In this document: positions 36,478-64,000 of the stretch, in pieces
Position numbering within the stretch: the stretch's first letter is position 1
Layout of the letters: each line of letters begins with the position of its first letter
Assembly: GCF_024166365.1 (NCBI RefSeq)
Contig: NC_064824.1
Span: 46,538,608-46,602,607, forward strand
Length of the DNA stretch: 64,000 bases
From: Elephas maximus indicus
Taxonomy: Eukaryota; Chordata; Mammalia; Proboscidea; Elephantidae
Reading direction: 5' to 3'
Translations under genes and position numbers: made by a program
Notes under the pieces: generated by a model
Told to the model about the DNA's origin: nothing
Databases searched by the model: none
What the model saw: only the letters and a program-made list of their open reading frames with translations

Positions 36478-37474
36478 GTTATTGTTAGGTGTTAGTGGCT
36501 TCTGACTCATAGCAACCCTATGTAAAACAGAGCAAAACACTGCTCAGTCTTGCACCATCCTCACAATCATTATGCTTGAGCCCACTATTGCAGCCAGTGT
36601 GTCAATCCATATCGTTGAGGGTCTTCCTCTTTTTCACTGACCCCCTACCTTACCAAGAGTAATGTCCCTCTCCAGGGACTGATCCCACCTAACAACATGT
36701 CCAAAGTACGTGAGGCAAAGGCTTGCCATTCTTGCTTCCAAGAAGCACTCTGGCTGTACTTCTTCCAAGACAGACTGATTCGTTCTGGCAGTCCATGGTA
36801 TGTATATTCAGTATTCTTCACCAATACCATAATTAAAATTCTTCTTCAGTCTTCCTCATTCATAGTCCAGCTTTCACATGCGTTATGAGGTGGCTGAAAA
36901 TGTCCTCAAAGTGACATCTTTGATTGTCAACATTTTATCACAGCAGATTTGCCCAATGGAATTCGTCATTTGATTTCTTGACTGCTGCTTCTGTGGGTGT
37001 TGATTGTAGATCCAAGTAAAATAAAATTCTTGACAACCTCAATCTTTTCTCCCTTTATCATGATGTTATCTACTAGTCCAGTTGTGAAGATTTTTGTTTT
37101 ATGTTGAGGTGCAGTCCATACTGAAGGCTGTAATCTTTGATCTTCATCAGTAAGTGCTTCAAGTTCTCTTTGCTTTCAGCAAGCAAGGCTGTGTTATCTG
37201 CATATCCCAGGTTGTTAATGAGTCTTCCTCCAATTCTGATGCCACCTTCTTCATAGAGTTCAGCTTCTCAGATTATTTGCTCAGCATATGATTATGTATG
37301 GTAAAAGGATACAACCCTGATGCACACCTTTCCTGATTTTAAACAATGCAGTATCCCCTCGTTCTGTTCAAAGGATTGCCTCTTGGTCTATGTACAGGTT
37401 CCTCATGAGCACAATTAAGCGTTCTGGAATTCTCATTCTTCAGTAATGTTATCTATAGTTTGTTATGATTCACA
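36478..37474 (-). pseudogene. RTE 3' portion, decayed
   Basis: ttgttaggtgttagtggctt to tctatagtttgttatgattc, covering the RT C-terminal half. It has the same orientation as 34662-35548. Confidence 0.82.
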
Positions 37475-37903
37475 TTTTTATCATGAACAGCACTTATTAT
37501 CAAGCTACATGGTAACTAAGCAGTTTTAAATCAAGGTGTGAACTAAATAAAAAAGTTGGTCATCTCTATGTTTTCCTTTTTAAATACAGTTACTTAATTT
37601 TAAAAAACACAGAAAAAAAAATCATTTCAATTAATTTATTTGGTAGAAGTTATTTATGCTCCTAAGGTTTGTCACTGTTCTTATTGGCAATAAATAGCCA
37701 AATGGAAGATGATTCTTTTTAAGTTTATAATACTGTAAAAACCAGCTCTGTCACAAATGAAGTATATCTTAAAGTACTGCAGTTTCAATGTATTGTTAAA
37801 ATTGGAGAAATATGATTTAGCAGCTATGGCCTAATCTTGTCTGAAAATAAACAACATTTATCTATCTCAATCCAGGAGTTAATTGGGAATTACTTTTTTA
37901 ATA
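37475..37903. other. Downstream flank of MMADHC, nothing recognised
   Basis: AT-rich. A minus-strand AATAAA at 37635-37640 could be a distal poly(A) signal. Confidence 0.35.
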
Positions 37904-38023
37904 CAGTAAAACCTGCAAAAGCTGGAACCTGTGTAAGGCAGAAACCCGTCAGAGAAGGAAAACATGCAAGACCCAGAAAAACAAGGCAGTCCTGTCAAGT
38001 TCTAGCTCTCACAGGTTTCACTG
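37904..38023. repeat. Short inverted-repeat DNA transposon (Tigger-like MITE)
   Basis: Ends are CAGTAAAACCTG (37904-37915) and CAGGTTTCACTG (38012-38023), inverted with one mismatch. 120 bp long; TA lies on the left side. Confidence 0.7.
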
Positions 38024-38104
38024 CGTAAGGATGAGATTCATAAGCTTTTATACATAAAGACATGGTGCTAACCTTATTCTTCTTTTCCTGCACATCCATC
38101 CTTT

Positions 38105-38601
38105 CAGACTGGTGCCAGAACACTTTATTAAGAAAAAATAAAATCTACAGTAAATCTAGAGCTCTCAATTATATTAAAAAGAAATAAACACTTCAAAAAT
38201 ATTAATATTTTAGTTTTTTATAAATGTTTAAGAACCACATTTTTAAAAAGTATTGCAATGATAGAACACATATCGCCTCAACCAAATGTGTGATTTATTT
38301 TTGGAGAAAAATAATTAAAACAGGTTTTTCCAATAAGAGGGAGAAATAGTAACATGAGATCATACCCTGATTACATGTTAATTACCACATTCTATACAAC
38401 GTGGATGTGCTCAACATGTACTCAATGATAAAATAATGAACCACTGTGATTTAAAAATCACAAATCACTTGCCAACATTTTAAATTTATGAATATCGAAA
38501 CAGACACCTAAAAATAAGTGTATTTTAAAAATAAGCTTTTGACAGTGTTTATAGATCAAATGTTATGTATAAATAGTACAGCAAATATACTGACAACACT
38601 G
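38105..38601 (-). other. MMADHC: MMADHC 3'-UTR (end inferred)
   Basis: AT-rich, apparently unique sequence follows the stop codon. Minus-strand AATAAA hexamers lie at 38294-38299, 38124-38129 and further on at 37635-37640. I place the likely end about 20 bases beyond the middle one, giving a UTR of roughly 500 nt; use of the first would give about 330 nt. Transcript data are needed to choose. Confidence 0.55.
38124..38129 (-). terminator. Candidate poly(A) signal AATAAA of MMADHC
   Basis: An exact AATAAA hexamer on the minus strand about 475 nt after the stop codon. An upstream alternative is at 38294-38299. The choice is inferred from spacing only. Confidence 0.5.
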
Positions 38602-61333
<22,732 letters not shown>

Positions 61334-61342
<9 letters not shown>

Positions 61343-61393
61343 TTCTAGCGGAGAGGGCAGACGCAAAATATCTTTCCTTTTGAAAAGCTATTC
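61334..61393 (-). CDS. MMADHC: MMADHC exon 2: end of 5'-UTR and start codon (coding 61342-61334)
   Basis: The acceptor is a long T-rich tract ending in tttcccag at 61394-61405. The exon carries 51 nt of leader, then ATG GCC AAT (Met-Ala-Asn), and ends at the consensus donor AAT|gtgagt. Only three codons lie in this exon, in phase 0, and they join directly to GTG CTC TGT in exon 3. The ATG is chosen because it gives the known N-terminus [11 protein letters not shown]. Confidence 0.95.
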
Positions 61394-61935
61394 CTGGGAA
61401 AGGACAAAAAAACAAAAACAGGCTCGTGACACATTAAGCTCTAACAACAAAAAGCTTGGGTAACGTCCACTATCTCCTACTGTGTGTCCCTCCACTACGA
61501 CAGGACCAAAGCCCAAGCCCTCCGGTACCGCAGGGAGCCCAGAATTCGCCCCCGGCCCCTTAGGGCACAGAAGCGGGTGGGCAGACTCTTGCCCCGAGGA
61601 AGCCTTCCAGCCCTGAGCCCTCCCGGTTTACGGCCCCTGAAAACCACCTGCACCAGCTCAGGAAGGGTGAATGGGGGGGTGGTGGTAGGCGTGAGCGGCC
61701 AAGATACATAGTTCTGAAGGCCAAAGCAGGTACTTCAACAAAAATCAGGACTGTCTGATAGCAGCTGGAGCAAAGATTCGGGATGAGCTGAAGGATGAGG
61801 AAGCAAAAAAGTGCCTACTGACAGGATGATTGGGGTGAGCGACTGGGGCCCTGTGGGAACAGGGACAATACCGAGGGTTGTGGCCCGAAAGTGGGAGAAT
61901 CTGGAGGCGCTAAAGCAGCCGGAAACAGTCAGTAC

Positions 61936-62060
61936 CAGGAACCGCCGCCGCCTCCAGCTGTCCGAAACACCGACTCTTCCCGTCGCCAAAATGGCGGCGG
62001 CGACTGCAGCAGTTGTAGAGTCTACGCTAGCGTGATGACCAGGTGAAGACGTTGCTACTG
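61936..62060 (-). other. MMADHC: MMADHC exon 1, 5'-UTR only (boundaries approximate)
   Basis: A non-coding first exon is expected because exon 2 begins with a good acceptor only 51 bases before the start codon, and the CpG-rich promoter lies about 600 bases further upstream. The exon would cover the YY1-type motif at 61988-61998. The donor is not certain: CTG|GTACTG ending at 61936 is the candidate I favour, but it is weak, and other GT sites lie between 61700 and 61900. The 5' end is placed just below the NRF1 site by analogy with TATA-less promoters. A cDNA alignment would settle both ends. Confidence 0.45.
61988..61998 (+). promoter_or_regulatory. YY1-type motif (AAAATGGCGGC)
   Basis: This matches the YY1 core AANATGGCG exactly. 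It lies just downstream of the inferred start in the minus direction, the usual place for such a site in 5'-UTRs of TATA-less genes. Confidence 0.6.
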
Positions 62061-62087
62061 AGCGCATCGATGGGAAGAATCAGCGAA

Positions 62088-62094
62088 CAGGAAA
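62088..62094 (+). promoter_or_regulatory. ETS-type motif (CAGGAAA) beside the NRF1 site
   Basis: A GGAA core at 62090-62093 lies directly next to the NRF1 palindrome. A second, CCGGAAAC, is at 61919-61926. Paired ETS and NRF1 sites are common in TATA-less housekeeping promoters. Confidence 0.5.
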
Positions 62095-62105
62095 TGCGCA
62101 TGCGC
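62095..62105. promoter_or_regulatory. NRF1 site (TGCGCATGCGC)
   Basis: A perfect palindromic NRF1 consensus, GCGCATGCGC at 62096-62105, just upstream of the presumed start. NRF1 drives many nuclear genes for mitochondrial proteins, which fits MMADHC. Binding itself is inferred. Confidence 0.75.
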
Positions 62106-62134
62106 TTAGTAGGTGTACAAAGAGCCAACCTTCC

Positions 62135-62139
62135 ATTGG
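62135..62139 (-). promoter_or_regulatory. CCAAT box (NF-Y type)
   Basis: ATTGG on the plus strand reads CCAAT in the direction of MMADHC, about 30 bases upstream of the NRF1 site. A second ATTGG followed by gcggtgg is at 62253-62257. Confidence 0.45.
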
Positions 62140-62339
62140 ATAATCCCAGGCAAGCGTCAGGGGAGGGGCAGAGAGTGGGGCTGACGTGAGAGACCGAAGG
62201 TGGGGCGTCTAAGGATGTGTTGGAACGTCGTTTCGTTTCATTGATCGAAGTTATTGGGCGGTGGTTTCGTACGTTCGTTCCTCCCCGCAGAAACCGTTTT
62301 TACTGCCCCCAGGAGACACAGCATACTGTTCTTCGTATC

Positions 62340-62470
62340 ACAGTTGTTTATTTTGCATGAATCACTGGTTTTTGAGAATAGGGCACTTTTCTTTTTATTT
62401 GTGTCCCAAGCCCCACTACAGTGTCAGGCCCATAATATGCTCAGCAATATATATTTAACAAATTATTTGT
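62340..62470 (+). repeat. L2 3'-end-like fragment
   Basis: tgtgtcccaagccccactac, then agtgtcaggcccataatatg and gctcagcaatatatatttaa. Confidence 0.5.
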
Positions 62471-62641
62471 AAGTAGTATGTTATTTTTATTTATCAATTT
62501 TTAAAAATTAACTGAATTTTCCTTAGTATTTTTCTGTTCCAGGGTCCCACATTTAGTGTTAATGTTTCCTTTAGGCGCCTCTAGACTTGTAGTTTCTGGA
62601 ACTTTCTTGTTTTTTATATCTTAACAGTTTTGAGGAGTACT

Positions 62642-62820
62642 GGGTCAGGTTAAAAAAAAAAAAGGAAGCCCCTCAACAAGATGGATTGACACACTGGCTG
62701 CAACAATGGGCTCAAGCATAATGGCAATTGTGAGGATGGCGCAGGACTGGGGCGGTGTTTTGTTGTGTTGTACACAGGGTCGCTATGAGTCAGAACGGGC
62801 TGGACAGCACCTAAAAACAA
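62642..62820 (+). repeat. RTE 3' end upstream of the MMADHC promoter
   Basis: ggaagcccctcaacaagatg, then caggactggggcggtgtttt and gggctggacagcacctaaaa. Confidence 0.85.
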
Positions 62821-62839
62821 TGGTCAGGCATTGTATAGA

Positions 62840-64000
62840 ATGTCCCTCAATTGGGATATGTTTTTCTCATAATTGGACTGAGGCTATGGGTTTTTCTTTT
62901 TTTTCTGAAAGCTCATAGAAGTGTCATTTTCATTACTTTGTGTCATAATCTACCAAGAGAATTTATCACTATTGAAGTTAATCCTGATCATCTGTTTGAC
63001 ATGGTGAATGTCAGGTTTCTTCATTTTAGAGTGTCCACCTGCCGCTGCCCCATACTGTACTCTTTGGAAGGAAGTCCCTCTGGGGCGGCCCACACTTAAA
63101 GGGTGGGGGTTATGCTCCACCTCCTTGAGGGCAGAGAACATACATAATTTTTTTTGAATTTTTCAGGAGAGAGTTGTCTATTTGTCCCCATTTATTTGTT
63201 TATTCAATAATCTATATCAGCATAGACTCATGGATATATATTTTATACTTTGGGATATAATTCAATACTATTTTATTTTATTGCTCAAATTGTTGCAGTT
63301 TTGGTCATGGGACCTCTTCCAACTGGCTCCTGTATTCCTTTTTTAAAAGATATTTCTTTACTTCCTGGCATTACAAAATGTTCCAGGCTCATCTTGTATA
63401 TTCCTTGCCCCAGTGCTAGAATCAAGACTTTTCTCCAAGGAGCCCAGATTTTTTTGTTTTTTTTTTAATTGGAGAATGGTATTAGAAACCAAAATTCGGG
63501 TGTTTGAGGGTGTTGTTGCTTCTAGGCCCGCTTAGCTGACAGAACAAGGAAATACATGGGTGTATCTGAGGCCCAGTATCTCAGTGGTAAGAGCTCGGCT
63601 GCTAACCAAAAGGTCAGCAGTTTGAATCAACCAGCGGTTCTTTGTAAACACTACTGGGCAGTTTTGCTCTGTCCCATAGGGTCATTATGAGTCTGAATTG
63701 ACTTGATGGCAATGGATTTGGATAGTAACCTGAGTATATATGCATGTATGTAGATATTTCTATATATAACCATCTATATTAAACTAAACATGAGTTCATG
63801 CTGATGTCTGTAATTCTAATCTAGTAATACATGAATCATTCTAGCCTCTTCCTATTGCTTGTCTGTAACGTCCTACTCCTGTGGTGAGAAACCTGGCTCC
63901 CACCATTTGCTGTTCATTATTGTTCAATTTCATTATACATGTATAGCAGTATCAGAATTGTTAATTCATACCTCTCTGGGAAAAGTTACGGACTAGAGTA
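62840..64000. repeat. Old L1-like 3'-UTR, split by an AfroSINE
   Basis: aattgggatatgtttttctc, then tactgtactctttggaagga, gttatgctccacctccttga and, past the SINE, taaactaaacatgagttcat. A familiar old mammalian repeat; I assign it to an L1M-like LINE with reserve and do not fix the strand. Confidence 0.45.
63570..63722 (+). repeat. AfroSINE
   Basis: gcccagtatctcagtggtaa to gacttgatggcaatggattt. Confidence 0.87.

Larger units (their letters stand above)
61480..62270. promoter_or_regulatory. CpG-rich promoter region of MMADHC
   Basis: The GC and CpG content rises sharply here compared with the AT-rich surroundings. CpG-dense stretches include ccgccgccgcc near 61943 and the run around 61978-62040. 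There is no TATA box. The region covers exon 1 and its upstream flank and holds NRF1, ETS, YY1 and CCAAT motifs, as expected for a ubiquitously expressed gene with a mitochondrial role. Confidence 0.85.

Noticed and set aside
61484..62067. Open frames in the CpG island (61484-61711 plus, 61735-62067 minus, 61811-62035 plus)
   Set aside because: GC-rich DNA has few stops. The frames overlap the MMADHC promoter and exon 1 and show no known domain.

Overview
This is nuclear DNA from a placental mammal, almost certainly an afrotherian and most likely an elephant or close relative. The evidence is the interspersed repeats. The window is full of tRNA-derived AfroSINE copies and of their RTE-clade LINE partner, whose 3' end reads like gagtcggaatcgactcgacggcacctaacaacaa. 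It also holds long L1 elements of a type I associate with the elephant lineage. Clade and species come from recognising repeat families, not from a search.

Only one protein-coding gene is supported: MMADHC (the cblD protein of intracellular vitamin B12 trafficking), on the minus strand from a CpG-rich promoter near 62.05 kb to a poly(A) signal near 38.1 kb. I could place seven coding exons to the base. They join in phase with canonical GT-AG introns into a 296-codon frame, the same length as human MMADHC. The internal start Met62, Cys261 and the residues altered in human cblD patients are all kept. Exon 1 is a 5'-UTR exon whose 3' boundary I could only guess. The promoter carries NRF1, ETS, CCAAT and YY1 motifs and could fire in both directions.

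Layout. 1-4.3 kb: an L1M split by an AfroSINE and an RTE copy, then L2 debris. 4.3-9.9 kb: a minus-strand L1 with an internal deletion. 9.9-24.7 kb: L2, MIR, MaLR-type LTRs, hAT and other DNA transposons, many AfroSINEs, and two stretches of apparently unique sequence (about 20.4-21.5 and 21.65-22.15 kb). 24.75-34.09 kb: a nearly full-length minus-strand L1 split by a 1.84-kb RTE insertion. 34.1-37.5 kb: RTE and hAT fragments. 37.5-62.1 kb: MMADHC with repeat-filled introns. 62.1-64 kb: upstream flank with RTE, L2, AfroSINE and an old L1-like element.

All retroelement reading frames are broken by stops and frameshifts. I found no prokaryotic system, CRISPR array, rRNA or functional tRNA gene. 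The most interesting material is retroelement mechanics: nested insertions with readable target-site duplications, a dimeric SINE insertion, tail-only copies, and an internally deleted RTE. There is also a small diverged duplication in an MMADHC intron.
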